Positions 18,325 to 28,623 are shown, counted from the first letter of the stretch. The stretch: DNA of 64,000 bases from Methylocaldum marinum (GCF_003584645.1 NZ_AP017928.1:1638981-1702980), one strand, 5' to 3'. A program made the numbers and translations. Notes: a model not told the origin generated them from the letters alone.

Positions 18325-18356
18325 TTAACCCGGCCTATAGTTATAGGCCGGGTTAA
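18325..18356 (-). terminator. Perfect 15-base-arm palindrome at the regulator 3' end
   Basis: TTAACCCGGCCTATA-GT-TATAGGCCGGGTTAA is a near-perfect 32-base palindrome. It starts at the stop codon of the broken regulator on the minus strand, so it was probably that gene's terminator. Confidence 0.55.
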
Positions 18357-18804
18357 TAGGCCTCTTTCTGCACCGGCAAACCGGCCAGTAGCGACCGGCG
18401 CAGCAAGTCGGTTTCTTCCAGCGAGTCGGCCAGCGCACGCAGAACCGCCGCGCTGCGGTTCCTGTAGACTTCGGCCGCGGCCGTATACACCCTTGCCCTT
18501 CCTTCAAATCCGCTGCGGCCGCGTAGATCCGCCACGCCGCCATCGGGATAAAGATGCCTTCGATAATGGCGAGCGCCAGGGAAACCTGGCTTTCCGCCTC
18601 GTACCAATCCCCCTCTGCCATCGCGATCCGGGCCAGGAGCCGGTGTCCCAGCGCCAGAAAGTGGCGATCGCCGGGCTGGACGGCAACCTCGATCAAGCGC
18701 TGCGCTTCGGTTCGGGCCTGCACGGGTTTCCCCATGGTCAGCCAGTATTCGCCCAGGCTCTCATAGAGCATCATCCGATTCCGCAAACTGAACAAGCCAT
18801 CCGC

Positions 18805-19093
18805 CGCTGCGAGACATGGAGCGAGTGAGCGAGCGAGTCGAGTAGTCCCCGGAAGCCCGAGCGCCGGGTGTGAGACCGAAGGTCGACGCGATAGCGGCGG
18901 TCGGAGGTCTCACACAAGGCATCGCGACCGGGCGTCGAGTCATCTGCGAGCGGTGTCCGGACCCCTTGTTGGGTCCGGACCAGACGAGCGGGGACGGCCG
19001 GGGCGCCGAAGGCAATAACTCGTCGCCAATTTTTTGCTCCTTTTGGTGACTTGGAGGTCCCAAAAGGTTTCGCAAAAAATGGCGACGCAATCG
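18805..19093 (-). repeat. 289-bp structured element, copy 1
   Basis: This block is, as far as I can read, identical to 19861-20149 in the opposite orientation, with both ends matching to the base. It carries no ORF of its own and is dominated by hairpins. It splits the TPR part of the regulator. The hexamer GATGGC (minus strand) lies close to both sides of this copy (18796-18801 and 19098-19103), which may be a remnant target duplication. Confidence 0.9.
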
Positions 19094-19860
19094 TTCGGCC
19101 ATCTGGGCAAGGTTCTCAAGGCAACAAATCGCCTCGTGATGCCGGCCCAGGGCCAGATGCGCTCGGCTCTTCAAAAGCACAAAGAGCGGCACGGCATAAG
19201 CGTCCGTATGCCGCGGGGTGGCACGTCTACACAGCACCAGCGCACCTCGGTAATCCAGCGCTTCCAGATACAAGGCCGCGGCAGCCAAGTGGAAAAGCGA
19301 CCGGGGCATCGGACTGTCATTTTGCTCCGCCGCCAACAGCCCTTCCGCCTGTATGCGCCTCAATTCTCCCCATCTTCCGAGATGGAGCAAAGCCCAAGCG
19401 GAATAATACTTGCCGGACATGTAATTGAAACCATCGCCCATCGCCTCGCCCAAATGCATGACCTCTTGCGCGGACCTCAAGGCACCGCTGTAATCGGCCC
19501 GATCGAGATCCATAACGGTTTGCTGGGTGTAATACAGCGCCAGGGACGTCCGGTCTCCCGCCAAGCGGGCGAATTCCGCGCCCCGGGCGACCGCGGCCCA
19601 GTCGTCCGCTTCCTCCCGGCACAAACCAAACGTGAGGCGGAAAAGCGCCCGGTTGGCCGCCGCGTATGCTCCGGGGCGGATGTCGGCGAGATCGCGGCTC
19701 CGCTCGACCGCCCTGTCGGCTGTGGCGATGCAGCGTTTCGGATCGGAATGAAACAATGCCAGGGTCAATGCGATCAAGCCCCCGACCTCTTGCGGCCTTC
19801 GGCGCCGGCCAGCGCAACCAGTCCCTCCAGGTCTTCCACCATGCAAGGCCAATCGGAGAG

Positions 19861-20149
19861 CGATTGCGTCGCCATTTTTTGCGAAACCTTTTGGGACCTC
19901 CAAGTCACCAAAAGGAGCAAAAAATTGGCGACGAGTTATTGCCTTCGGCGCCCCGGCCGTCCCCGCTCGTCTGGTCCGGACCCAACAAGGGGTCCGGACA
20001 CCGCTCGCAGATGACTCGACGCCCGGTCGCGATGCCTTGTGTGAGACCTCCGACCGCCGCTATCGCGTCGACCTTCGGTCTCACACCCGGCGCTCGGGCT
20101 TCCGGGGACTACTCGACTCGCTCGCTCACTCGCTCCATGTCTCGCAGCG
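19861..20149 (+). repeat. 289-bp structured element, copy 2 (inverted)
   Basis: Second copy of the element, opposite in orientation to 18805-19093. Read on the plus strand it contains a long interrupted hairpin at 19867-19933 (CGTCGCCA, TTTTTTGC and CCTTTTGG arms each with a matching partner around a 13-base loop), a 10-base stem at 19974-19999 (GTCCGGACCC/GGGTCCGGAC, 6-base loop), and a 10-base stem at 20039-20086 (GTGTGAGACC/GGTCTCACAC). No terminal inverted repeats or transposase are seen. On the minus strand it ends the regulator's open frame with the residues CETWSE. Confidence 0.9.
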
Positions 20150-21955
20150 CACGCGATGCACCAGGGCGCGCAGCTCCATGAGAGCCAGACGGTTGTCGAT
20201 GCGGGCTTCGGCCGGCAACCGGTCCACCAACTCCAATGCACGGCCGAGGTAATTCAAGGCTTCGCGGTTGGCGAAACGCCGCGCAGCCTGTTCGGCGGCG
20301 AGCTGCAGATATCCCAAGGCCTTCTTAAAATCCCTCCCTTCCTCGAAATGCCGAGCCAATTCGGCCGCAATTTCGCCCGACCTTCTCCCGAAAGCACATT
20401 CCAGCCGTTCGCCCAGCCGCCGGTGCAGAACGATCCTGTAGGCCGGAGCCAGCCGCCGGTAAACCACTTCCGCAAACAAAGCGTGGCGGAACGCATAGTT
20501 TCCCGCCACGGTACCGTCCGGCCACTCGGCCACCCCACTCGCCATCCACATCGGGCTCCGCCGCACCAGTGCTTCGCAGCAAGCCTCGACAGCCAGCGGA
20601 TCCTCTTCCAAGGCTGCCGCCAGAAGGACTGCCGAGCTCTCCATTCCGACTGCACTCGCTACGCCGAGCAACTGCTGCTCTCGAACCGACAAGCGTCCGA
20701 GCTGATGTTCGATCAGTTCTCGGATGTCGTCCGGTACGCCGCGTTCCAGATCGTCTGCACTGCCTTCGACACTCCACCGTTTCTCGGTTTGCCGAAGACG
20801 TCCTTCGGTCAGGAGATGATCGATAAGATTCACAACGAACAAAGGTTGGCCGCCGGTACGGCGATGAATAATCCTGGCGATTTCTTCGGGAAATGAGGCA
20901 TTGGGAAACCGCCGATCGAGATACGCGCGCAGTTCTTCCCGGGAGAAGGCGTCGATCGGCAGGTCCGCGCACAGTCGACGCGCCAGCAACTCCTGCCGCA
21001 CTTGTTGGAGGGGATGATCGCGAAGCGCCAGATCGCTCGCCCTGTAGCTGACGATCACCAATAGCGCTGCCTTCTCCCGGCGTCGCCCCAGCGCCGCGAG
21101 AAGATCCAGGGTGGCATAATCGCCCCAGTGCATGTCTTCCAGAACCAGCACCAGCGGCACATCCGCCGACAGAGCCTCCAGGAGTTCGCACCCTTCCCGC
21201 AGCATACGTTCCCGAGTCGCTCCCAACACTTGCCGCTGCACCTGCTCCCGTTCCTCCGCCGAGAGCAGCCTCGGCAACTGCGCCAGCCAGGTGGGAGCAT
21301 AAGCGCTCAATGCCGCTTTCAAACCCTTTCCCTCCCGACTCAAGGCCTCCAGCAGAGGCAGAAATGCCTCTCCCAATCCATAGTGCTCGATGCATTGCCC
21401 CCACAGCACCTGGTGCTCAACCCGCGTCATGGTCTCAAGAAACATCTCGACGAAAGTCGTTTTGCCCAACCCCGCCTCCCCGGTCACGAAAACGATCTGC
21501 CGCCGGCCACCCTGAGCCGCCCGCCACAGCTCGCGCAAGCGCTCCAGCTGCGTTTCCCGTCCGACCCGCAGACACCCGACAGTGGCTGCGCTAAAGGCGG
21601 ACTCCGTCCGATTCTCTCCTGGGATGTCCGGCGGGGTAACGGAGGCCGGCGCAATGAACCGATACCCTCGCCGGCTGGCCGTCTCAATGAAGCGCGGCGA
21701 CTCGGCTTCATCACCGAGCACTGCACGGAGCTCGCGAATATACCCCCGTAATAATCCTTCACTCACATAGGGCTGATGCCAGACCGCCTCGAGCAACTCT
21801 TCCTTGGTAACCAAGCTCTGCGGGTGTTCCGCCAGATAACGCAGCACGGCGAGCGCCTTCGGCCGCAAGGGTATGTGCTCTGCACCGCAACACAGTTTCT
21901 CATTGGCCAAATCGAGCTGAAACGGGGGAAAGAAAGGGTGATGTCGACGGTTCAT

Positions 21956-22590
21956 TACGGTCTTCTATTCAAAACAAAATCTGTAGCAGATTGTGCAGCG
22001 TTTACGGAAATTGCACGACATTTCCACGGTACCTGAACGGCAATCCGGTTTCGCTGCTGATAAGCTTTTCCCGTGCCGGACGCGAACCGTCGCTGCCGGA
22101 ACCGTTATTCGTGATTGCCATTTACTCAAAAAGGTCCCATCAAAGAGGATCTCGTATGAAATCGAAGGCTCCGCAGCGTTTTTCGCCGCGATATCGCAGC
22201 AAACGCCGGACCTCTACCCCCCGAATCGTACGCCGGAAAGCCATAGCAGGTCGAAAGTTTTGGACCGCCCGGCGGCTGCCGCCGCGTCCTGGCCCGGGAG
22301 CGATGCACGGACTCTGCGCCGACCTCGCAAATGTCTTAAGCCATGCTATCAACCTGCACCGATATGTTCGCGGCATTATTTCACAGAGCGAACGGATCGA
22401 TTTTTCATATAAGGACTCTCCGGTCGGACGTCGGATTTGGACGCAACCCGGACGAAACGCGTTTCAGCGGCGACAGGCCGCTGCAACGAATGCGGACGAC
22501 CGGCGGTTTCTCCGTGACTGACGCTCGCGAGAAAACCACGCTTTATCCATTACTGCCATCATCATGAGTCCATAGCCCCGAGGAAAGAGT
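21956..22590. other. Gene-free stretch between two broken regulators
   Basis: 635 bases between divergent regulator remnants. An arginine-rich frame from ATG 22156 has no recognisable domain and looks like non-coding sequence. The region probably held the promoters of both regulators. A good ribosome site (GAGGAAAGAG) for the plus-strand regulator lies at its end. Confidence 0.4.
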
Positions 22591-23352
22591 ATGAGTTTCG
22601 GCAATTACGATCAGGTGCGAGGCCTCGGCGGTGTCATGAGTGGCCCCCAGCTTGCAAAGCTTACACGTCCACGGATTTCCCACGCGGTGACGCGCCGGCG
22701 CCTGTTCGAAGCGCTTGATGCGGCTTCGGTTCCGATCATCTGGCTGTAAGGCCCTCCCGGCGCAGGCAAGACATCGTTAGTTGCCAGCTATGTCGCCGCT
22801 CATCATCTGCCCGGCGTCTGGTATCAGGTCGATCGCGACGACGGGGATCTGGCCAGCTTCTTCTACTATCTTAGCCTCACCCAAGCCGGAGAAGGTGGTG
22901 CCCTGCCTTTACTGACACCGGAGCATCTTTCCGATGTCGAAAGCTTCGCCCGCAAGTTCTTCCGCGAACTTTATGCGCGGCTGCAAGCTCCGAGCGTTAT
23001 CGTTTTCGACAACCTCCAAGAGGTACCGGACGCCTCCGCGTTCCACTCGATTATCGCCCTGGCAGCAATGGAAGCCCCGATTGGGATGCGAATTATCGTG
23101 TTAAGCCATGGCGAACCCTCTGACGCCTATGTCCGGCTACGCGCGAACGGTCTGCTGGCATTGTTGAGCTGGGACCAACTTCGGTTGAGCCTGGAAGAGA
23201 CAACGGCCATCGTTTTTCAACGACGCCCGGAGCTCGACCGAAACCTTGTAGAGAGCTTGCACCAGCAGGCTGACGGCTGGGTTGCCGGCCTGGTCTTGTT
23301 GCTGGAGCAACGGTTCGATATGCACCTGGTCACGAACACTCGGCAGAGCTAG
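22591..23352 (+). pseudogene. MalT/LuxR-type NTPase regulator fragment with internal stop
   Basis: A frame starting at ATG 22591 with a good ribosome site encodes the N-terminal part of a MalT-like signal-transduction NTPase: RPRISHAVTRRRLFEALD, then Walker A GPPGAGKTSLVASY, VIVFDNLQEV and WDQLRLSLEET. A TAA at 22747-22749 interrupts it just before the Walker A motif, and it ends at 23352 after about 250 codons, without the sensor repeats or LuxR helix-turn-helix expected in a roughly 900-residue protein. It is a truncated remnant. Confidence 0.75.
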
Positions 23353-23460
23353 AGGCGATCTATCCTGGCCGAAGGCGCCAACGCCTTCGCCCGGTCGGTC
23401 GCTTGGTACAACAGGGCGCAACCGGAAGATGACCGGACCCATGCGCGGGAGGTTCCAGCG

Positions 23461-25056
23461 TTATGCCCGCTTCCGGAATTTGGGAAAACTATCCAGACAT
23501 TTGCCGATTTCAAGGCGTTGACGGGCCGTGTCCCATCCGAGGATTGGCGCGATTTTGGCCGCGATGGCTTCCATTTCATCACGGGAAAGCCGGTGCAGGA
23601 GCAGTAACGGCAAACGACGACGCAGCAGATCGTCCAAATGAACGACCATCTCGCACCGCGCACAATGGTATAAATCGGCGAGGATGAAAGGCAGCTGCGG
23701 GTGCATCCGCGTACCCAGGGCTCCATCGCGCTCGATGCATCGGAAAATTTCGTCAATCCGCCGGCCATGGCGGAAACTCAACCAGCGCACTTGCTCCTCC
23801 GACAATCCCAAACTCCGCCCTTGCCCCACTCTGTCGCGGAACCATCCCGCATACTCCTCGGCCGGAGCCCATGGAAAAGCCAGATCGGCCGTCTTGCTCG
23901 TTCTTCGGATACCCAGTTTTCGGCACACTCTATCCACGATAGCCGCGGCGCTCTGCCGCGCCGAGGTAAATTTGCCGCCCACCGAGACTAGGACGCCGTT
24001 TTTCAATTCTTCCAAGACCCACTCGCGGCTGAGCCCGGACGGCGCAAGCCCTTTTTTGCTCTTCAACACCCGGAGACCGGCAAAACCGCCGATAATATCG
24101 TGTTCGGTCCATTGTACGGAGCCGAGTACACGGTTTGCCGTACCCAACAAATAATCGACATCGTCCGGCTCTACCACGACATCCGAGGGATCGCCGACAT
24201 AATCCGTGTCGGTAGTGCCTAACAAGGTCAAGCCGTACCACGGCACAAGAAACACCACCCGTCCGTCGGTTTCCGAAAAGAACAGCAAGGCATCCTTGCC
24301 GGGCAAAGCGGGCAAGATCAGGTGAACGCCCTTGCAGAGCCGAAACGAACCGCGTGCGATACCGGACATATCTTTCACCCACGCGCCCGTGGCATTCACG
24401 ACAGAACGGGCACGCACCGGCGTCTGTTCCCCCGTGATCTGATCCTTGACGATCACGTCCATGGTATGCCCGTGCCGCTCCTCGTAGGCAATGGCCCCGC
24501 AATAGTTGACTGCAACCGCACCTGCACCCAAGGCGCCGTCCACGAGTTCCAGAACGAACCGGGCGTCGTCCGTCTGCGCATCGCCATAAACCCAGCCGCT
24601 TTCCAGGTTCGTGGGGTGAACCCATGGGAAACGAAGCGCAAATGCTTCCGCGCTCAGACGCTCGTGGCGCGCGTACGAGCCGGTCGCGCTCCCCAGAAGA
24701 TCGTAAATCCGGAGCCCCAGACAAAGCTGCCAGGCGCGAGGGGGAGCGCCTCGATAGACCGGGATACCGAATCGAAGCTCTTCGACTCGATGAGGACAAA
24801 GCCGCATCAGCCGCTGCCGCTCGTTCAAGGATGTCCGAACCAGGCCGAAATGGCCCTGGGCGAGGTAGCGCAGTCCGCCGTGGATCAGCTTGGTGGACGC
24901 CGACGAGGTAGCTCCGGCCCAGTCTCCCTGGTCTATCAGGGCCGTCGATAACCCACGCAAAACGGCATCATAAGCCGTCCAGGCACCGTAAATGCCGCCA
25001 CCGACGACCAGCAAATCGAAGGTTTTGTTCTTGAGGTCGAAAAATCGTCGCCGCAT
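23461..25056 (-). CDS. glpD: FAD-dependent glycerol-3-phosphate dehydrogenase
   Basis: 531-residue flavoenzyme oxidising sn-glycerol-3-phosphate to dihydroxyacetone phosphate at the inner membrane. It shows the FAD-binding GGGIYGAWTAYDAVLRG near residue 20, STKLIHGGLRYL, VVNATGAWVK, and GTTDTDYVGDP, all typical of GlpD. The C-terminal domain is present. No glycerol transporter or kinase genes are adjacent, so it may serve phospholipid turnover or redox balance. It is convergent with the broken MalT-like gene. Confidence 0.93.
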   Translation of the reverse strand: MRRRFFDLKNKTFDLLVVGGGIYGAWTAYDAVLRGLSTALIDQGDWAGATSSASTKLIHGGLRYLAQGHFGLVRTSLNERQRLMRLCPHRVEELRFGIPVYRGAPPRAWQLCLGLRIYDLLGSATGSYARHERLSAEAFALRFPWVHPTNLESGWVYGDAQTDDARFVLELVDGALGAGAVAVNYCGAIAYEERHGHTMDVIVKDQITGEQTPVRARSVVNATGAWVKDMSGIARGSFRLCKGVHLILPALPGKDALLFFSETDGRVVFLVPWYGLTLLGTTDTDYVGDPSDVVVEPDDVDYLLGTANRVLGSVQWTEHDIIGGFAGLRVLKSKKGLAPSGLSREWVLEELKNGVLVSVGGKFTSARQSAAAIVDRVCRKLGIRRTSKTADLAFPWAPAEEYAGWFRDRVGQGRSLGLSEEQVRWLSFRHGRRIDEIFRCIERDGALGTRMHPQLPFILADLYHCARCEMVVHLDDLLRRRLPLLLLHRLSRDEMEAIAAKIAPILGWDTARQRLEIGKCLDSFPKFRKRA

Positions 25057-25241
25057 GCTTGTGATCGCCTGGATTCCCCTTGCTTTTTAGACCGATCCTC
25101 AGAATGTTACACTCGCGCCGCCAGTGAACCCGACATCGAGAATATCCCCGCCCCGGCTTTGGATACAAGCGAGTCGGGTGCACTTTTCGCACATTCAAGA
25201 TTTGCCGCTGGAATGCGGCCTAATATCCGATCGCTTTGCTA

Positions 25242-26093
25242 ATGAAAGACTCCTTATTGGTTCGGCTTCATACCCAAATCGCGGTATTCGCGGCCTTGCT
25301 CGTCCTGTGCGGCCCCATCGAAGGCAAGGATGTCTTCCGCTGGGCGGACGCCACAGGACGCATTCACTATTCCGATCACGCCGTACAAGGCGCCGTACGT
25401 ATGGACATCGATACGGCGCCCGTGGTCCACCGAGTAAAACTCGTATTCGATGGAGACACCTTTCTGCTCGACAACGGCGAGAAAGTCCGCTTGCTCGGCA
25501 TCAATACGCCGGAAGTGGACAGCCCGAAGAAGATGGGCGAAGCGGGGGGTGAAGAGGCGAAGCAGTGGCTGCAAAGCCGCCTGACCGGGCGCATGGTACG
25601 CCTGGAGCAAGACCGGGAGCTTCGCGACAAGTACGGACGGATGCTGGCCCATGTCTTTACCGAAAACCGCGAACACGTCAACCTGACTTTGGTGGACGCG
25701 GGCTTGGCCTTTGTCGACATTCATCCCCCGAATCTCAAGTTTGCTGAAGCTTTGACCCGGGCACAGAACCGCGCGGAGCAAGCGCGACGCGGCATCTGGG
25801 GAATGCCGGAGTATCGGGCGAAATCGGTCGGAGCGCTCATCGCCCGGCCCAGGCTACGCGGCTGGCAGCGTCTGACAGGTAGGCCAACCGGGATTTCTTC
25901 GGGAAGGCGGTATGTACGCTTAAAATTCTCCGATCGATTCGAAGTCCGAATCGCGAAAAAAAACCTGAGCCTGTTTCCTCCCTTGAAGACCTACCTAACT
26001 CAAACGGTCGAGACACGGGGATGGGTATCGCGCAGGCGCGGCAATTATTCGATCTTCGTAAAACATCCGAGCGCGCTCGTCATCCGCAGATGA
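25242..26093 (+). CDS. Secreted thermonuclease-like (SNase) protein with DUF4124 start
   Basis: About 283 residues. An N-terminal signal/anchor is followed by a DUF4124-like stretch (DVFRWADATGRIHYSDH). A staphylococcal-nuclease domain then runs from about residue 63 to 190 (VFDGDTFLLDNGEKVRLLGINTPE, the Arg-containing DKYGRMLAHVF, and VDAGLAFV). The typical Asp and Arg active-site residues appear present. The C-terminal 90 residues form an extra basic domain. It should be an exported nuclease with calcium-dependent chemistry by family analogy. ATG 25242 is preferred over TTG 25236. Confidence 0.82.
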   Translation: MKDSLLVRLHTQIAVFAALLVLCGPIEGKDVFRWADATGRIHYSDHAVQGAVRMDIDTAPVVHRVKLVFDGDTFLLDNGEKVRLLGINTPEVDSPKKMGEAGGEEAKQWLQSRLTGRMVRLEQDRELRDKYGRMLAHVFTENREHVNLTLVDAGLAFVDIHPPNLKFAEALTRAQNRAEQARRGIWGMPEYRAKSVGALIARPRLRGWQRLTGRPTGISSGRRYVRLKFSDRFEVRIAKKNLSLFPPLKTYLTQTVETRGWVSRRRGNYSIFVKHPSALVIRR

Positions 26094-26112
26094 GCCATGC
26101 AAACCGGGGATT

Positions 26113-26970
26113 TCAATATCGGTAACGCTGCTCCTCGTCGTAATATCGAGGGAACCCGACGGACGCTTTCAATTCTTCGAAATCCATGATGTTCCCGGGA
26201 GTTCGCCCCTGCTTGAGGCAGACCAACGCATCGCGCATGGCGCGGATGCCGGCATTCAGCAAAGTCAAAGGATATACGGCAATCTTGTAGCCTATTGCTT
26301 CGAGTTCCCGCGGCGGCAATACCGGCGTTTTGCCGAATTCGATCATATTGGCCATCTTGGGTCCGCCGACTTCCGTGCAGTAGCGGCGCATTTCTTCGAC
26401 GCTTTCGGGCGCTTCCAGAAAAGTAATATCGGCGCCCAACTCCCGGAACAATCGACAGCGTGCGATGGCTTCCTCCAAACCCAGCACGGCCCTGGCGTCG
26501 GTTCGCGCCATGATGAGTATGTCGTCGCCGGCGTTGCGGGCATCAACCGCCGCACGGATTCGCATGGCTGCCTCTTCCCTGCTTACCACGGCCTTCCCCT
26601 GGGTGTGACCGCAACGTTTTGGGGCCATTTGGTCCTCGATCATGATGCAGGCGAATCCGGCGCGAGCGTAACCCTGGACGGTCCGCGTCACGTTGAGCGC
26701 ATTGCCGAAACCGGTATCGCCATCGCCGAACATCGGAATAGTGACGGCAGCACAAATGTTCCGCCCCTGTTCCACCAGTTCTCCGTAGGAAATCAAACCG
26801 GTATCCGGCAAGCCGAGACGAGCTCCCGAGACGGCGAAACCGCTCATGAAGCCCATTTCGAAACCGGCCTCCTGGACCAGCTTGGCGGAAAGGGCGTCAT
26901 GGCAGCCCGGCATAATGCGGATCCCGGGCGCGGCGAGAAGCTCTTTCAAGCGAGTGGTAGTAGCGGCCAT
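26113..26970 (-). CDS. Isocitrate lyase/PEP mutase superfamily enzyme
   Basis: 285 residues from ATG 26970, which follows a strong GAGGAGA; the open frame begins ten codons upstream. It has the superfamily fold markers: DALSAKLVQEAGF, GDGDTGFGN with metal-binding aspartates, EDQ, and the loop PKRCGH resembling the KKCGH catalytic motif of isocitrate lyases. It could be a 2-methylisocitrate lyase-like, carboxyphosphonoenolpyruvate mutase-like or oxaloacetate decarboxylase enzyme; the sequence alone does not settle the substrate. Confidence 0.82.
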   Translation of the reverse strand: MAATTTRLKELLAAPGIRIMPGCHDALSAKLVQEAGFEMGFMSGFAVSGARLGLPDTGLISYGELVEQGRNICAAVTIPMFGDGDTGFGNALNVTRTVQGYARAGFACIMIEDQMAPKRCGHTQGKAVVSREEAAMRIRAAVDARNAGDDILIMARTDARAVLGLEEAIARCRLFRELGADITFLEAPESVEEMRRYCTEVGGPKMANMIEFGKTPVLPPRELEAIGYKIAVYPLTLLNAGIRAMRDALVCLKQGRTPGNIMDFEELKASVGFPRYYDEEQRYRY

Positions 26971-27023
26971 TTGGTCTTCTCCTCGGAACTCAGGGAACAT
27001 GGAAAAACCCGATAAAACGAAAA

Positions 27024-27641
27024 TCAGGATTGCAGGGGTGCGCTATCGGTCCCCGAAAGAAGGCGCGGAGCCTCATCCGGTCTCGGTATGTCCACACCGA
27101 GGCTGATGACGAAACTCGACGCTTCCTCGATACTCATCTCCGACACCTTAACCTTTGATTCGTGGACGATCACCGTAAAGCCTGAAGTCGGGTTCGGCGA
27201 TGTCGGTATGTACAACACCAGTTGATCGTCGATCCGGTTAGTCACATATGCCGGTACCCAAATATCCTCTTTGGGGTATTCGATGTAAACCACGTCACGC
27301 AGCTTATCCTCCTCGTCGCCCCGAAACAGGTTCAGTATTTTCTTGGTGACGCGATAAATCGTGCCAATTAGCGGGATACGATTCAGCAGGCCTTCAAGGT
27401 AGTACCAAAGATGGGCCTTGTCCTGCTTGAGAAGATAGCCGAAATACGTCAGAACCAATACCGCCGCCGTAAACAAGCCTATGGGTATTAGGAAGTTTTC
27501 ATAACGACCGAAGATGCTTGACACAAAGTCTCGAAGCAATCCTTCGACGGCGATGACGATCTGGAGGATGATGACGATGGGCAACAGACCCAAGGCACCG
27601 ATGAGAAAATAGCCGAAGAATTTCTGTAATGTTTTTTTCAT
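27024..27641 (-). CDS. DUF502 family membrane protein
   Basis: 205 residues with two N-terminal transmembrane helices (FLIGALGLLPIVIILQIVIAV and the region LIPIGLFTAAVLVLTYFGYLL) followed by a soluble domain (IPLIGTIYRVTKKI, then FTVIVHESKV). This matches the widespread DUF502 family, whose function is not established. It lies 53 bases upstream of the PEP-mutase family gene on the same strand and may be co-transcribed. Confidence 0.85.
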   Translation of the reverse strand: MKKTLQKFFGYFLIGALGLLPIVIILQIVIAVEGLLRDFVSSIFGRYENFLIPIGLFTAAVLVLTYFGYLLKQDKAHLWYYLEGLLNRIPLIGTIYRVTKKILNLFRGDEEDKLRDVVYIEYPKEDIWVPAYVTNRIDDQLVLYIPTSPNPTSGFTVIVHESKVKVSEMSIEEASSFVISLGVDIPRPDEAPRLLSGTDSAPLQS

Positions 27642-28047
27642 CTCGTTGCCAGCCGCTTTGGTGACTCATTTGAAATTCTGAAACAATCGGAGCCGGCCGA
27701 GCGATGCGTCCCTCGACCACCCTACACAAGGAAACATGATTTGCGGAAAAAAGTGTACTGGGGACAGCGCCAGTTTTGGAACGTTGAAAAAGTCCCAACA
27801 ATAGCGGATGACGTGTCGGGGCAATCACTTTTCTACCGTCTCAGCTAGGACAAAGCTGAATCCGCCACGCGTATCGTAAGACGCTACGATAGTCAACGGC
27901 TCCGCCGCCCAGCCCCGACAGAGTAATCACCGCCAAGACCGAGCATGGTTCGGACTCGTCGAGCTTTAAACGCCATTCAGGCGGGTACCTGCCGTTTCCA
28001 CCTTGATAATCCGACTAACGTCGTCCGGGCCGTTTCCGTTTCATAGG
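27642..28047. other. Gene-free stretch
   Basis: About 400 bases between DUF502 and the DUF2892 gene. No frame has recognisable content and no clear hairpin or promoter stands out. Confidence 0.4.
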
Positions 28048-28254
28048 CTAGGACTCTTTGAATCCCAGCTTTTGCAGAATAATCTCCAAGGGACAGAACC
28101 TCGTGAATCCGCTCTGAAACAGGTTCGCTCCCACGAATGCCGTAAACCAGAGCCAATTCTTGTTGACGTATACCGGACTGGCTTCGGCGCCCAGCGCCAA
28201 AGACAGCAAAACGAAAAAGCCGGCGAAAATTCTCACTAATCGGTGTGTAGTCAT
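28048..28254 (-). CDS. DUF2892 (YgaP-type) small membrane protein
   Basis: 68 residues: a signal-like N-terminus ([17 protein letters not shown]) and the DUF2892 helix pair with [19 protein letters not shown] and the conserved CPLEIIL ending. Such proteins often accompany rhodaneses; here it is divergent from a glutaredoxin gene. Confidence 0.82.
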   Translation of the reverse strand: MTTHRLVRIFAGFFVLLSLALGAEASPVYVNKNWLWFTAFVGANLFQSGFTRFCPLEIILQKLGFKES

Positions 28255-28344
28255 GACAACCTCGTGTTAGACTTCTCTAATATAGCAAACCCAGCCGGTA
28301 ATCAAGAATTCGGGGCAGCCCGAACTTTAGAGGGAAATATTTTG

Positions 28345-28623
28345 ATGGCCAATGTAGTCATGTACAGCTCTGCATTCTGTCCGTTCTGCGTCATGGCGGA
28401 ACGACTGCTGTTGAAGAAAGGCGTTCAGAATATCCACAAGATCAGAGTCGACTTGGAGCCAGAGCTCCGGCTCGAAATGATGGAAAAAACAAAACGCCGC
28501 ACGGTACCCCAAATTTACATCGGTGAAACTCATGTGGGCGGTTTCGACGAGCTTGCCGCCCTGGACCGCGAGGGCGAACTGGATCTTTTACTCGCTGCCA
28601 ATCAGGCAACGGCCTCTGACTGA
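28345..28623 (+). CDS. grxC: Glutaredoxin 3
   Basis: 92-residue glutathione-dependent dithiol oxidoreductase. The CPFC active site lies at residues 12-15 (YSSAFCPFC), TVPQIYIG carries the cis-proline, and GGFDEL binds glutathione. ATG 28345 is preferred to upstream in-frame starts because AGAGGGA precedes it and the N-terminus matches the family. Confidence 0.93.
   Translation: MANVVMYSSAFCPFCVMAERLLLKKGVQNIHKIRVDLEPELRLEMMEKTKRRTVPQIYIGETHVGGFDELAALDREGELDLLLAANQATASD

Larger units (their letters stand above)
18353..21955 (-). pseudogene. Winged-helix / AAA-ATPase / TPR regulator, disrupted
   Basis: The intact N-terminal part (21955 to about 20150, some 600 residues) has a CadC/OmpR-type winged helix (LRPKALAVLRYLAEHP to GYRFIAPA, residues 1-100), an AAA-type NTPase (Walker A GEAGLGKTT, Walker B LVLVLEDMHW) and the start of TPR-like helices. 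The same gene continues on the same strand at 19860-19094 (TPR text such as ALYYTQQTVMDLDRADYSGA) and again at 18804-18353 (LYESLGEYWLTMGK to the final LPVQKEAY). The three parts are separated by two copies of a 289-base element. Extra frameshifts are visible near 19780 and near 18495. The intact protein would have been a large signal-responsive transcription regulator of unknown target. Confidence 0.8.

Noticed and set aside
18805..20149. The repeat pair as an IS with terminal inverted repeats or as a CRISPR-like array
   Set aside because: There are only two copies 767 bases apart in opposite orientation, with gene sequence between them, no transposase and no short regular spacers.
22156..22521. 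Arg-rich plus-strand frame with a passable ribosome site
   Set aside because: Composition is not protein-like and no domain is visible; it lies in a decayed region.
22747..22749. In-frame TAA before Walker A as a possible recoding event
   Set aside because: TAA is not known to be recoded in this setting and the gene is also truncated at its 3' end, so a pseudogene is simpler.
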